DNA of 64,000 nt, from contig NZ_VUOK01000060.1 of assembly GCF_009806555.1 (NCBI RefSeq), forward strand, positions 186,001 to 250,000, given 5' to 3'. The stretch's first letter is position 1, and each line of letters begins with the position of its first letter. Source of the stretch: Methylobacterium sp. 2A. Its GTDB lineage: Bacteria; Pseudomonadota; Alphaproteobacteria; Rhizobiales; Beijerinckiaceae. This document shows, piece after piece, positions 17,501 through 26,568 of this stretch. Both the position numbers and the translations under genes were made by a program. The notes below the pieces were generated by a model. It was not told the origin of the DNA, made no database searches, and was given only the letters and a program-made list of their open reading frames with translations.

Positions 17501-17917
17501 CGTCGGTCCCCAGCCCCGCCGGCCGCATCAGCGCGCAGACACGTCCCATCGTTCGCCCGCCACCGGCCTGTGGACGGGCGCCTCGTCATGCTTGACGTGG
17601 GACGCTATGGATTAATCGTTAACAAAACCTGATTCCCGTCCGCAAGCGCCTCGTTCGCGGATCCGCGAGCTTGACCGGAAGAATAAGCCTCCTCCGGCCC
17701 CGTCCGGGACCGTGATTCCGTGGCGCCCGCGACCGGGGCCTCCGCCCCTGCGGTCTAAGTACTTCTCACGCAACGCTTCGGTCTGAGTTGTGGTTCACCG
17801 GCCACAGCGCCCGATTTCATCGAGCTTGGCCGGGACCCAACGCCGGACCGAGCCGCTACGTGCCCGTGGATCGCAGTGTTAAGGAGGCCGGTAAACGAAG
17901 CGTTGAGAGCGCGGCTC
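17501..17917. other. ctrA-fliI intergenic region
   Basis: About 415 bases between two divergent genes. It holds the candidate CtrA/CcrM sites at 17608-17638. There is a further GATTC near 17713 and a perfect AAGGAGG at 17881-17887, which stands 15 bases before an in-frame TTG (17903) and 30 before the ATG chosen for fliI. I see no RNA gene or credible short open reading frame in it. Confidence 0.5.
17608..17638 (-). promoter_or_regulatory. candidate CtrA half-site and CcrM (GAnTC) site in the ctrA leader
   Basis: Read on the minus strand, GAATC is followed 8 bases later by TTAACGATTAAT. TTAACGAT differs by one base from the CtrA half-site TTAACCAT, and a second TTAA follows immediately. GAATC is a CcrM methylation target (GAnTC). 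Both lie 110-135 bases upstream of the ctrA start. In Caulobacter the ctrA promoter has the same two kinds of site; the function here is inferred. Confidence 0.5.
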
Positions 17918-19270
17918 ATGACACAGGATTCGGCAAGACCCGTTTCCTCCCTCGCGGCGGCGCGGGCGGCTTTGGAGCGGGTCGAGGTGCTGGAGACCTT
18001 CGGCCGGGTGGTGGCGATCCGCGGCCTGCTCGTGGAGGTCGCCGGGCCCGTGGCGGCGATGCGGCTCGGCGGCCGGATCGACGTCGAGGGCGCGAACGGC
18101 CATGGACTGGTCCCCTGCGAGATCATCGGCTTCCAGGGGGACCGGGCGCTGGCGATGCCCTTCGGCTCCCTGGAGGGCGTCCGCCGGGGCTGCCCGGCCT
18201 ATGTGCGCGACGAGTCCGCGGGGGCGATCCGCCCGTCCGGCGGCTGGCTCGGCCGGGTGATCGATGCCCTGGGTCGGCCGGTCGACGGGCTCGGCCCCCT
18301 GCCGCAGGGGCCGGACATCTACAGCCTGCGGGCCGATCCGCCGCCGGCCCATGCCCGCGCCAGGGTCGGCGGGCCGCTCGATCTCGGGGTCCGCTGCATC
18401 AACACCTTCCTGACCATGTGTGCCGGACAGCGGATGGGCATCTTCGCCGGCTCGGGCGTCGGCAAGTCGGTGCTGCTCTCGATGCTCGCCCGCTACACCG
18501 CGGCCGACGTGGCGGTGATCGGGCTCGTGGGCGAGCGTGGGCGCGAGGTCCAGGAGTTTCTGCAGGACGATCTCGGCGCTGCGGGCCTCGCCCGCTCCGT
18601 GGTGGTGGTGGCGACCTCGGACGAGCCGGCCCTCATGCGCCGCAACGCCGCCTACGTGACCCTCTCGGTGGCCGAGTATTTTCGCGATCAGGGCGCCAAG
18701 GTGCTGTGCATGATCGATTCGATCACGCGCTTCGCCATGGCCCAGCGTGACATCGGCCTCGCGGCCGGAGAGCCGCCCACCGCCAAGGGCTACACGCCGA
18801 CGGTGTTTTCCGAGTTGCCGCGCCTGCTGGAACGGGCCGGCCCGGGGGTGGGGCAGGGGACGATCTCGGCCTTGTTCACCGTTCTGGTCGAGGGCGACGA
18901 CCACAACGAGCCGGTGGCCGACGCGGTGCGCGGCATCCTCGACGGCCACATCGTCATGGAGCGCGCCATTGCGGAGCGCGGGCGCTATCCGGCGATCAAC
19001 GTGCTGCGCTCGGTCTCGCGGACCATGCCGCGATCCTGCGATCCGGCCTACCTGCCGGTAGTTCGAAGAGCGCGGCGGGTGCTCTCGACCTATGCCGACA
19101 TGGAGGAGTTGATCCGGCTCGGCGCCTACCGCGCCGGCTCGTCCCAGGAGGTCGACGAGGCGGTGGCGCTCATGCCTCATCTTGAGGCTTTTCTTGGGCA
19201 GGGTAAGGAAGAAGCAACGTCCATCGGCGATGGTTACGCACGGCTCGGTCAGATTGTCGGCGGGGCCTAG
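17918..19270 (+). CDS. fliI: flagellar export ATPase FliI
   Basis: A 450-residue type III secretion/F1-beta-like ATPase that energises unfolding and chaperone release at the flagellar export gate. The Walker A is GSGVGKS (residues 178-184) and Walker B is KVLCMID. Other hallmarks are [36 protein letters not shown] and the C-terminal [18 protein letters not shown] 17918 is used; TTG 17903, 15 bases after AAGGAGG, or GTG 17876 would add 5 or 14 residues. FliJ follows after about 60 bases, consistent with a fliI-fliJ operon. CtrA control from the adjacent divergent region is plausible, since CtrA activates flagellar genes in this class. Confidence 0.95.
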   Translation: MTQDSARPVSSLAAARAALERVEVLETFGRVVAIRGLLVEVAGPVAAMRLGGRIDVEGANGHGLVPCEIIGFQGDRALAMPFGSLEGVRRGCPAYVRDESAGAIRPSGGWLGRVIDALGRPVDGLGPLPQGPDIYSLRADPPPAHARARVGGPLDLGVRCINTFLTMCAGQRMGIFAGSGVGKSVLLSMLARYTAADVAVIGLVGERGREVQEFLQDDLGAAGLARSVVVVATSDEPALMRRNAAYVTLSVAEYFRDQGAKVLCMIDSITRFAMAQRDIGLAAGEPPTAKGYTPTVFSELPRLLERAGPGVGQGTISALFTVLVEGDDHNEPVADAVRGILDGHIVMERAIAERGRYPAINVLRSVSRTMPRSCDPAYLPVVRRARRVLSTYADMEELIRLGAYRAGSSQEVDEAVALMPHLEAFLGQGKEEATSIGDGYARLGQIVGGA

Positions 19271-19331
19271 GGGCAGGGATCCGACGTCATTCTGGGCCCT
19301 GCCTTGAGCGTTGCGTGGAGTGAGCGTCCTG

Positions 19332-19739
19332 ATGAAATCGCGTGACACGCTGATCCGCCTGCGCCGCTTCCAGGTCGATGAGAAGCGCCGGCGCGTGACC
19401 CAGATCGAGATGATGATGGCCGACTTCCAGCGCATGGCGGTGGAGCTCGACCGCGAGGTCGCCGTGGAGGAGGCCCGCGCCGGCATCACCGATGTCGGTC
19501 ATTTCGCCTATCCGACCTATGCGCGTGCCGCGGCGACCCGCCGGGACAACATGCGCCAGTCCGCCCAGGCGCTGGAGGGCCAGCTCGCGGAGGCCAAGGC
19601 CGAACTCGGGGAGGCGTTCGAGGAATTGAAGAAGGTCGAGATCCTGAACGACCGCGAACGTACCGCCGAGCGGGCCGCCGAATCGGTCCGCGATCAGGCC
19701 GCGATGGACGGCATCGGGTTGAACCGCGCCCGCGGTTGA
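19332..19739 (+). CDS. fliJ: flagellar export protein FliJ-like
   Basis: A 135-residue protein predicted as one long coiled coil (KSRDTLIRLRRFQVDEKRRR, then QIEMMMADFQRMAVELDREV and a second helix from LEGQLAEAKAELGEAFEELK). It has the short, charged, helical hairpin form of FliJ, the soluble stalk that couples FliI to FlhA. It directly follows fliI. Sequence identity in FliJ is low, so the call rests on size, coiled coil and position. ATG 19332 is preferred; GTG 19320 would add four residues. Confidence 0.82.
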   Translation: MKSRDTLIRLRRFQVDEKRRRVTQIEMMMADFQRMAVELDREVAVEEARAGITDVGHFAYPTYARAAATRRDNMRQSAQALEGQLAEAKAELGEAFEELKKVEILNDRERTAERAAESVRDQAAMDGIGLNRARG

Positions 19740-19886
19740 TGCGGGGGGGGGCCGGAGCCGCCTCGGCCGGCCGCCCGGCACGAAACCGTCATGATCACCT
19801 GACAAGGGGGCCTCGGGTGGCGTCACGCCGCTTGCAGGGCGCCGCGTGACGGCGCATCAGGGGCTCTCCCCGGGGCGTCGGTGTTC

Positions 19887-20954
19887 ATGAAGAAGATCAG
19901 CGAGTTCATCTGGCCACTCATCGGCCTCGCCGCGGTCGTCGTCTCGGGCTATTTTCTCTATCAGGAATTGAAGACGACCTCGCTGTCGGCGATCTGGGCC
20001 GCGGTGCTGGCGATCCCGCCGCACCGGATCGTGCTGGCGGCTCTCTCGACGCTGGTGGCCTACGCGGCGCTCGCTTGGTACGACCGGATCGCGCTGCTGC
20101 ATCTGGGCGTCCGCCACATTTCGTGGCTGTTCGTTTCGCTCTGTTCGTTCACGACCTACGCGCTCTCGCACAATATCGGCGCCTCGGTCTTCTCCGGTGC
20201 CCTGGTGCGCTACCGGGCCTATACCGCCAAGGGCCTGACCGCGGCGCAGGTGGCCGTGCTGGTGGCCCTCTGCTCGTTCACGTTCTTCCTGGGCACGGTC
20301 CTGCTCGGCGGGTTCACGCTGGTGGTCGATCCGAACCTGCTGTCGCGGCTCGAGGGCAAGCTGCCGGGCTTCCTCACCGATCCGAAGACCGCGCTGATCG
20401 TCGGCATCGGCATGCTGGGCTTTGTCGGCCTGTACGTGATCGGCTCGATCCTGCACCTGCGGCCGCTGCACATCCGGTCCTTCAAGCTCGAATATCCGCG
20501 GCCCGGCATCATGGTGCGCCAGCTCCTCGCGGCGCCGCTGGAGCTGCTGGGTGCGGCCGGCATCATCTATTTCGCGCTGCCCGAGGCGATGAATCCGGGC
20601 TTCATCCCGGTGCTGGCGATCTTCCTGGCCTCGTTCTCGGTGGCCCTGGCTTCGCATGCGCCGGGCGGCCTCGGCGTGTTCGAGATCGTGTTCATCACGG
20701 CCATGCACATCACGGACGAGGCCCAGAAGGACGCGATCATCGCCGCGGTGATCATCTTCCGGATCTTCTATTTCTGGATCCCGGCGCTGATCTCGGTGAT
20801 CGTGGTGATCGCCTTCGAGCGGTCCCGGCTCGCGGCGGCCATCGGCTCGGCGGCGAACGGATCGAAGGCGGCCGTGGTGCCGGATCCTCCGGTCGTCGCG
20901 CCGGGGCTCGATCCGCACGAGCTGGAGCGGGAACTCAAGCAGAAGGCGGTGTGA
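19887..20954 (+). CDS. UPF0104/YbhN-like integral membrane protein (LPG synthase N-domain family)
   Basis: A 355-residue protein with about eight hydrophobic helices, starting FIWPLIGLAAVVVSGYFLY. Motifs typical of the lysylphosphatidylglycerol-synthase TM (flippase-like) family are SHNIGASVFSGALVRYRAY and SHAPGGLGVFEIVFI. Only the membrane domain is present; the C-terminal aminoacyl-transferase domain of MprF is missing, so it is more likely a lipid-moving or lipid-associated membrane protein than an LPG synthase. The C-terminal 35 residues are polar and charged. It sits between fliJ and flhA but has no known flagellar link. ATG 19887 is used; GTG 19881 is equally possible. Confidence 0.82.
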   Translation: MKKISEFIWPLIGLAAVVVSGYFLYQELKTTSLSAIWAAVLAIPPHRIVLAALSTLVAYAALAWYDRIALLHLGVRHISWLFVSLCSFTTYALSHNIGASVFSGALVRYRAYTAKGLTAAQVAVLVALCSFTFFLGTVLLGGFTLVVDPNLLSRLEGKLPGFLTDPKTALIVGIGMLGFVGLYVIGSILHLRPLHIRSFKLEYPRPGIMVRQLLAAPLELLGAAGIIYFALPEAMNPGFIPVLAIFLASFSVALASHAPGGLGVFEIVFITAMHITDEAQKDAIIAAVIIFRIFYFWIPALISVIVVIAFERSRLAAAIGSAANGSKAAVVPDPPVVAPGLDPHELERELKQKAV

Positions 20955-20972
20955 AGTCGGTCGGTGGGCTTA

Positions 20973-21233
20973 TTTCCCTCCCTCCTCTGCTGGGGAGGGT
21001 GGCCCCCGACGGGGGTCGGGAGAGGGGAGCGACGCTGCAGGACAAAGAGCTCCTCACAAAACTCCCGGGCACCGGACATTTCCCTCTGGCCGCGACAGCG
21101 CAGCGGGAGTTTCGTGAGAGGCTCAAAGTTCAGTGCTGCGTGTAGATCCCGCCCTTTTTTCTCAACCCGGGTTCCCGTCTCCCGCCCCCTGCTGACGCAG
21201 GTGCCGCCCTACCCTCGCAGGGGAGAGAGGAAA
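20973..21233. repeat. dispersed GC-rich inverted repeat, family B, copy 1
   Basis: This fills the gap between the YbhN-like gene and flhA. The left end reads CCCTCCTCTGCTGGGGAGGG followed by GGGTCGGGAGAGGGG, and the right end has the complementary CCCGTCTCCCGCCCCCTG and CTCGCAGGGGAGAG. The two ends form a large imperfect inverted repeat. Related sequences occur at 30369-30398 and 35843-36027. No gene is seen within it. Confidence 0.7.
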
Positions 21234-21267
21234 TGCGGAGCCGTCGGCGCCCTGACTCCGTACACCC

Positions 21268-23406
21268 TCAGATAGAGCTCACCGTCCGCAGCCGCGCCCG
21301 CGGGTGGATCTCCGCCTGGCTCATCACCGGGGTCTCCCGGCGGAACCGCTCGATGATCGAGCGTACGAACGGCCGGGTCTGCGCCGAGGTCACCAGGACC
21401 GGCATCTCGCCCTGCCGCGCCGCGGTCTCGAACCGGTCGCGCACGGCGTTGACGAAGTCGCTGAGCTTGGACGGCTGCATCGCGAGGTAGCGCTCCTCCC
21501 GCTCGCCGACGATCGATTCCAGGAAGGCCTGCTCCCAGGCCGGCGACAGGGTGATGATCGGCAGGCTGCCGTTCTGGTCCTGATACTGGGCGCAGATCTG
21601 CCGCCCGAGCCGGGCACGGACGTGCTCGACCACGTCGCGCGGGTTCTTCACGCCGCCCGCGACCTCCGCGATCGCCTCCACGATCGCCCCCAGGTCGCGG
21701 ATCGAGACGCGCTCGGCCAGCAGGAATTGCAGCACCCGCTGGATGCCGGTGGTTGAGATCTGCGACGGCACGATCTCCTTGAGGAGTTCGGTATGCTCCT
21801 TCGGCAGCTCGCGCAGCAGCTTGGACACTTCGACGTGGTTCAGGAGCTCGGAGACATGCGCCTTGATCACTTCGGTGAGATGCGTCGAGACCACGGTGGC
21901 GGCATCCACCACGGTGTAGCCTTTCACCTGGGCCTGATCGCGGAGCGCCGCATCGATCCAGGTGGCCGGGAGCCCGAAGGTCGGCTCCAGCATGTGCTGG
22001 CCGGGCAGCTGGACCTGTCCGCCCATCGGATCCATCGCCATGAACTGGCCCGGGAAGATCCGGCCGGTGCCGGCCTCGATCTCCTTCACCCGCACCACAT
22101 AGGTGTTGGCATCGAGCTGGACGTTGTCGAGGATGCGCACGGAGGGCATCACGAAGCCCAGCTCCGCCGCGAGCTGCCGGCGCAGGGCCTTGATCTGATC
22201 CGTGAGCCGATCCTGGCCCTCGCCATTGACGAGCGCGAGCAGCGCGTAGCCCATCTCAAGCTTCAGGTCGTCGAGCCTGAGCAGGTCGGTGACGGTCTCC
22301 TCCTTGGCGGCCGCGACGCCCTTCGCGTCCGTCGGGGCGCCCTCTGCGTCGAGGGGTGGAGCCTCCTTGGCGGTCTTGTTGATCCGCCACGCGGCGTAGC
22401 CGGCGCCGCCGCCGAGCAGCAGGAACGGCAGCATCGGCATGCCGGGCAGGAGCGCGATCAGCAGCATCACCGCCGCCGACATGCCGAGCGCCTTGGGATA
22501 ATGCGCGAGCTGCTTGCCGAGCGCCTTGTCGGCCGCGCCCTTCACGCCGGCCTTGGAGACCAGCAGGCCCGCGGCGGTCGAGACGATCAGGGCCGGAACC
22601 TGGCTCGCGAGCCCGTCGCCGATCGTGAGCAGCGTGTAGCTCTTGGCGGCCTCGCCGAAGCTCAGGCCCTGCTGCGCCACGCCGATGATGATGCCGCCGA
22701 CCACGTTGATGAAGGTGATCAGCAAAGCCGCCACAGCGTCGCCGCGCACGAATTTCGAGGCGCCGTCCATGGCGCCGAAGAAGGAGGATTCCTCCTCCAG
22801 GGCTGCGCGCCGGGCCTTGGCGACCTTCTCGTCGATCAGCCCGGCCGAGAGGTCGGCGTCGATCGCCATCTGCTTGCCGGGCATGGCGTCGAGGGTGAAG
22901 CGGGCCGCGACTTCGGCGATGCGGCCCGAGCCCTTGGTGATGACCACGAAGTTCACGATGATCAGGATCGCGAACACGATGATCCCGATCACGAAGTTGC
23001 CGCCCATCACGAAGCGGCCGAAGGCCTCGATCACGTGGCCGGCCGCCGCCGTGCCCTCGTGGCCGTGCCCCAGGATCAGGCGGGTCGAGGCGAGGTTCAG
23101 GGCGAGCCGCAGCATCGTGGCGATGAGCAGCAGCGTCGGGAAGACGGTGAATTCCAGCGGGTTGTCGATCGACAGGCCGGTCATCATGATCAGCACCGAC
23201 GTGATGATCGACACCGCCAGCAGCAGGTCGAGCAGCATGGCGGGCAGCGGGAAGATCAGGACCGCGAGGATCGCCAGCACGCCGGTGGCGAACAGGAGAT
23301 CCGAACGCTTCGACAGGGCCTGCACGTCGCCGCGGCTGGGCAGCGCGAACTGCCCCAGTATGGCCGCCGGACCCATCCGTGTCGGCGCGCTCGCCGTCTC
23401 CGCCAT
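21268..23406 (-). CDS. flhA: flagellar biosynthesis export-gate protein FlhA
   Basis: A 712-residue FHIPEP-family protein, full length. The N-terminal half (to about residue 340) has eight membrane helices, with the family signature region LRLALNLASTRLIL and the cytoplasmic FHIPEP loop EVAARFTLDAMPGKQMAIDADL. The C-terminal cytosolic half (from about 370) forms the substrate-docking platform, with the linker after INKTAKEAPPL. FlhA is the export gate that receives FliI/FliJ and chaperone-substrate complexes. It is transcribed towards the other flagellar genes but on the opposite strand, with a repeat between. ATG 23406 is chosen; GTG 23415 adds three residues. Confidence 0.95.
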   Translation of the reverse strand: MAETASAPTRMGPAAILGQFALPSRGDVQALSKRSDLLFATGVLAILAVLIFPLPAMLLDLLLAVSIITSVLIMMTGLSIDNPLEFTVFPTLLLIATMLRLALNLASTRLILGHGHEGTAAAGHVIEAFGRFVMGGNFVIGIIVFAILIIVNFVVITKGSGRIAEVAARFTLDAMPGKQMAIDADLSAGLIDEKVAKARRAALEEESSFFGAMDGASKFVRGDAVAALLITFINVVGGIIIGVAQQGLSFGEAAKSYTLLTIGDGLASQVPALIVSTAAGLLVSKAGVKGAADKALGKQLAHYPKALGMSAAVMLLIALLPGMPMLPFLLLGGGAGYAAWRINKTAKEAPPLDAEGAPTDAKGVAAAKEETVTDLLRLDDLKLEMGYALLALVNGEGQDRLTDQIKALRRQLAAELGFVMPSVRILDNVQLDANTYVVRVKEIEAGTGRIFPGQFMAMDPMGGQVQLPGQHMLEPTFGLPATWIDAALRDQAQVKGYTVVDAATVVSTHLTEVIKAHVSELLNHVEVSKLLRELPKEHTELLKEIVPSQISTTGIQRVLQFLLAERVSIRDLGAIVEAIAEVAGGVKNPRDVVEHVRARLGRQICAQYQDQNGSLPIITLSPAWEQAFLESIVGEREERYLAMQPSKLSDFVNAVRDRFETAARQGEMPVLVTSAQTRPFVRSIIERFRRETPVMSQAEIHPRARLRTVSSI

Positions 23407-23619
23407 CGATCCCACCCGTCGCCGCCTGTCCGGGACGCGTTTCCCGCGGCGAACCCGGCAAGATCTGCCGGGTGGATGGTTAGCGGCCCGTTAAGAGGGC
23501 CGCCGACGGGATCGGGAACCCGGTGCGCTTCCGCCGCTTGACGGGGCGATGAACGCACCGCCCGGCGACGGTCCCACCGTGTCCGGCCGGCGGCGTCGCC
23601 GCGGATCCGGGAGATTTCG

Positions 23620-24222
23620 ATGGCCGCACGCGCATTGACCGCCCTGTACGACGATTACGAGGACGCCGCCCGGGCGGTGGATCAGCTCGAGGCTGCCGGC
23701 ATTCCCCACGGCGAGATCAGCATCATCTCGAATCGGACCGACCCCGAGGCCGCGGCGCTGTCGCCGATCGACAAGGCACACGAGCCCGACGAGACCATCG
23801 ATTCCGCCGGCACCGGCGCGACGGTCGGCACGGTGCTGGGCGGCGGTGCGGGTCTGCTCGCCGGCCTCGGCCTCCTGGCCATTCCCGGACTCGGGCCGGT
23901 CGTGGCTGCGGGCTGGCTCGTGGCGACCGTGACCGGCGCGGGCGTCGGCGCCGCCGCCGGAGGATTGATCGGGGGGCTGACCGGGGCGGGATTGAGCGAG
24001 GGCGAGGCCGAGACCTATGCCGAGGGCGTCCGCCGTGGCGGGACGCTGGTCACGGTCCGCGCCGACGAGAGCAGGGCCGACCGGGTGCTCGGCATCCTGG
24101 CTCAATCGGGCTCGATCGATCTCGACGAACGCGCCGAGGGCTGGCGCGCCCAGGGCTGGACCGGCGGCACCGTCGGACCCGCGGCGAGCCGGTCCGGCAT
24201 GCCGGCCGGCTCCGACCGCTGA
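23620..24222 (+). CDS. general-stress-type protein with glycine-zipper core
   Basis: A 200-residue protein. Residues 4-40 (ALTALYDDYEDAARAVDQL and IPHGEISIISN) resemble the ferredoxin-like start of general stress protein 17M/YflT-like domains. The middle (~66-130) is a Gly/Ala-rich membrane-compatible stretch (GATVGTVLGGGAGLLAGLGLL) of glycine-zipper type. Then GTLVTVRADESRADRVLGIL returns to the ferredoxin-like fold and a polar tail follows. Such proteins are often induced by desiccation or heat and may sit at the membrane; the function is unknown. It is divergent from flhA and convergent with the KpsE gene. Confidence 0.7.
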   Translation: MAARALTALYDDYEDAARAVDQLEAAGIPHGEISIISNRTDPEAAALSPIDKAHEPDETIDSAGTGATVGTVLGGGAGLLAGLGLLAIPGLGPVVAAGWLVATVTGAGVGAAAGGLIGGLTGAGLSEGEAETYAEGVRRGGTLVTVRADESRADRVLGILAQSGSIDLDERAEGWRAQGWTGGTVGPAASRSGMPAGSDR

Positions 24223-24238
24223 GTCGAGGTGTCGCCTC

Positions 24239-25480
24239 TCAGGCCATCATCTTCCGCGCGAACATGGCGGCGGCGAACAGCACGGCGGACCCCGCCGTGA
24301 TGAGGCTGATCATCAGCAGGCGCCGCGGCTCCGTCGACGATTCGGCCCGCACCGGCTCCACGATCGGGCTGAAGAACTCGATCTGGCGCGCCGCGATCAT
24401 GCGGGCGCGCTCATGGGCCGTCAGCACCGATTGGTAGTACTTTTCGGCGTTCTTCCGGTCGTTCTCCAGCGCCTCGAACCGCGTCAGCGCATCCGAGAGA
24501 AGGCGCTTCTGCTCGGGATCCTGGCTGGCGGATTGCCGCTCGATCCGCGCGATGTTCTCGTCGAGATCCTTGATCTGCTGCTTGATGTCGATGATGCGGC
24601 GCGACTCGGGGCCGAGATCGCGCTGGCCGATGGCGAGCTGGACCGCGAGGTTGATCCGCGAGGCCCGCAGCTCGGCGATCATCTTCAGATTGACTTCATT
24701 CGATTTCTGCGCGTCGAGCACGCCCTCGCGGTTGCGCAGGTCGCGCATGGCGAGGCGGATCTTGGTCATCCGCTCCTCGGCGAGCTTCAGCTCGCGGGTG
24801 CTCTCGGCCACCGAGTCCTCGCGCGCCTTCACGCTGAGGTCGTTCACCATCCGCTCGGCCTCCTTCATGACGGCCTTGGCGATGGCGAGGGATTGATCCG
24901 GGTCGAACGCCTCGACGGTGACGGCCATGATCCCGGAATTGGGTTCGATGTCGATATCGACGCGCCGCTTCCAGTAGCGGAGGAACTTCTCGATCGGCTT
25001 GCTCGGATCGAAGCGCGAGATGTAGTCGATGCTGTCGTTGCCGAACCACTCGCGCAGCGGCAGCTGCGCCTCGAGGGTCTCCAGCATCGGCCGGCTCACG
25101 ATGTATTCCTTCGTGATCAGCGTGTCCTGCGCCACCATCTGTGTCGGGACGCCGGCGCTGGTCCCCACCGAATCCGGGGCCGCCTTGTCGGCCGTCCCGA
25201 TGGCCGGCCGGATCGCGAAGCGCGCCTCGGTGACGTACCGGTCAGAGGCGATCAACCCGAAATAGAGGGCGCCGGCGAGCGTCGGCAGCACGAAGCAGAC
25301 CGCGAACAGGATCGGGATCCAGGGGTCGTTCTTGACGTGGCTCTGGTAGGACCGGATGCCCTTCTTGCGGTCGGCGAAGCGCGACATCCGCGCGATCTGC
25401 CGCAGCGACTCGGTGATCGCCTGCTGGCGCTCCGCGGTCGTGACCGGCTGCCCTTCGGCTTTCCGGATCTCCATGTTCAT
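24239..25480 (-). CDS. kpsE: capsule polysaccharide export inner-membrane protein (KpsE/BexC/CtrB family)
   Basis: A 413-residue polysaccharide co-polymerase. A cytoplasmic N-terminus is followed by TM1 (PWIPILFAVCFVLPTLAGAL). A long periplasmic part with two extended coiled coils (KAREDSVAESTRELKLAEER and EIDIKQQIKDLDENI-like helices) follows, and TM2 is near the C-terminus (LLMISLITAGSAVLFAAAMF). This is the KpsE/CtrB layout: it links the ABC exporter in the inner membrane to an outer-membrane secretin such as KpsD. It is about 140 bases downstream of kpsT on the same strand. The start at ATG 25480 or 25474 is not fixed by a strong ribosome-binding site. Confidence 0.88.
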   Translation of the reverse strand: MNMEIRKAEGQPVTTAERQQAITESLRQIARMSRFADRKKGIRSYQSHVKNDPWIPILFAVCFVLPTLAGALYFGLIASDRYVTEARFAIRPAIGTADKAAPDSVGTSAGVPTQMVAQDTLITKEYIVSRPMLETLEAQLPLREWFGNDSIDYISRFDPSKPIEKFLRYWKRRVDIDIEPNSGIMAVTVEAFDPDQSLAIAKAVMKEAERMVNDLSVKAREDSVAESTRELKLAEERMTKIRLAMRDLRNREGVLDAQKSNEVNLKMIAELRASRINLAVQLAIGQRDLGPESRRIIDIKQQIKDLDENIARIERQSASQDPEQKRLLSDALTRFEALENDRKNAEKYYQSVLTAHERARMIAARQIEFFSPIVEPVRAESSTEPRRLLMISLITAGSAVLFAAAMFARKMMA

Positions 25481-25617
25481 GGCTTGATTCCCGGCCTCCC
25501 CGGCCCTGAAGATCGATCCGTCTGGAAGCACCTGTCCGCAAGGCGGCGCACGCGTCCGATCGGTCTCTCACGCGGACACGGCAAAAGCATGTCCGCCCAT
25601 CCGCGGGCCGCGGCGCC

Positions 25618-26271
25618 TCACGCGTTGAGCCGCCGGTAGACCTCGATGGCGTCGTTGACGTCCTCGTAGATGATCGCGCGGCCATTGAGCAGGACGAGGC
25701 CCTGCGTGCACCATTGCCGGATCGTCTCCATGGAGTGGGAGACCATGATGATGTCGGCGTTCTTGCGGCGCTGGGAGAAGACCTCGTCGCAGCGCTTGGA
25801 GAAGCGCGCGTCGCCGACCGAGGTGATCTCGTCGATCAGGTAGCAGTCGAACGGGATCGCCATGCTCATGCCGAAGGCGAGGCGCGCGCCCATGCCGGAT
25901 GAATACGTGTAGATCGGCACGTCGAGGTAGCTGCCGAGTTCGGAAAAGTCCTCGACGAAATCCAGGACTTTTCGCGGGTCCTCCCCGTAGATCCGAGCCA
26001 CGAACACGACATTGTCGCGGCCGGTCATCTTCGGGTGGAAGCCGCCCGCGAAACCCAGCGGCCAGGAGACCCGCAGGCCGCGATGGATCTTGCCCCGGGT
26101 CGCGTCCTCCGTCCCGGCGATCAGCCGCATCGTGGTCGATTTGCCGGCGCCGTTGATGCCGAGGATCCCGTAGGAAATGCCCGGCTTCAGGGTGAATGTC
26201 GCCTGTTCGAGGATGGTCCGTTTGTGACCGTCCGTGCGGTAGACCTTGCTGACTTTGTCGAAGCGGATCAC
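25618..26271 (-). CDS. kpsT: capsule polysaccharide ABC transporter ATP-binding protein (KpsT family)
   Basis: A 217-residue ATPase of the ABC-2 polysaccharide export group, the usual KpsT length. Walker A is GINGAGKST, the signature is the KpsT-type YSSGMGARLAFG, Walker B is CYLIDEITS, and the switch His is in MVSHSME. KpsT pairs with the KpsM permease to export capsular polysaccharide to the periplasm, then through KpsE and an outer-membrane channel. GTG 26271 is chosen because GGAG is 8 bases upstream and the protein then begins VIRFDKVSKVYR. KpsM is not next to it, so the permease and the outer-membrane partner must be elsewhere. Confidence 0.9.
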   Translation of the reverse strand: MIRFDKVSKVYRTDGHKRTILEQATFTLKPGISYGILGINGAGKSTTMRLIAGTEDATRGKIHRGLRVSWPLGFAGGFHPKMTGRDNVVFVARIYGEDPRKVLDFVEDFSELGSYLDVPIYTYSSGMGARLAFGMSMAIPFDCYLIDEITSVGDARFSKRCDEVFSQRRKNADIIMVSHSMETIRQWCTQGLVLLNGRAIIYEDVNDAIEVYRRLNA

Positions 26272-26473
26272 CGGATGACTCCAGGGCGGGGTGCCGAACC
26301 GCCGGTCCGAGCTGTCGGCCGCCGCGCTCCTGCGCGCCGAAAGCGGCAAATCTGAGAACACGATAGGCCTGCTGGCCGGGGGATCCGGGCCGATGGCCTG
26401 CGCCTCCGGGATACAGATCGGCCCGGAATGAAAGTGCAGCTCTTGAGCCGGGCGTTGACGCCATTCCCCATAT

Positions 26474-26489
26474 GGCATACCAAATACCA
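26474..26489. promoter_or_regulatory. candidate oxalate operator upstream of PAS-frc
   Basis: GGCATACCAAATACCA, whose wider form ATGGCATACCAAATACCA contains inverted half-sites of the type TGGyAT/ATrCCA. It lies 80 bases upstream of the PAS gene that precedes frc. A 13-of-16 match (GGCATGCAATATACCA) lies upstream of oxlT at 33845-33860. The half-site spacing resembles GntR/FCD-type operators. Function is inferred from the shared motif. Confidence 0.5.
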
Positions 26490-26568
26490 ACGGTTCTGGG
26501 CGCGGAAACGCGGGCACGGGACCAGCGAGCTGGAACTTTAGCTCCAATCCCGGAGAGAAAGGCCGCCC

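Noticed and set aside
18410-18560. FliI as an F1-ATPase beta or Rho-like protein
   Set aside because: The [11 protein letters not shown] and [12 protein letters not shown] segments and adjacent FliJ/FlhA fix it as the flagellar export ATPase.
19887-20954. MprF-type lysyl-phosphatidylglycerol synthase
   Set aside because: Only the membrane part is present; the aminoacyl-transferase domain is missing.
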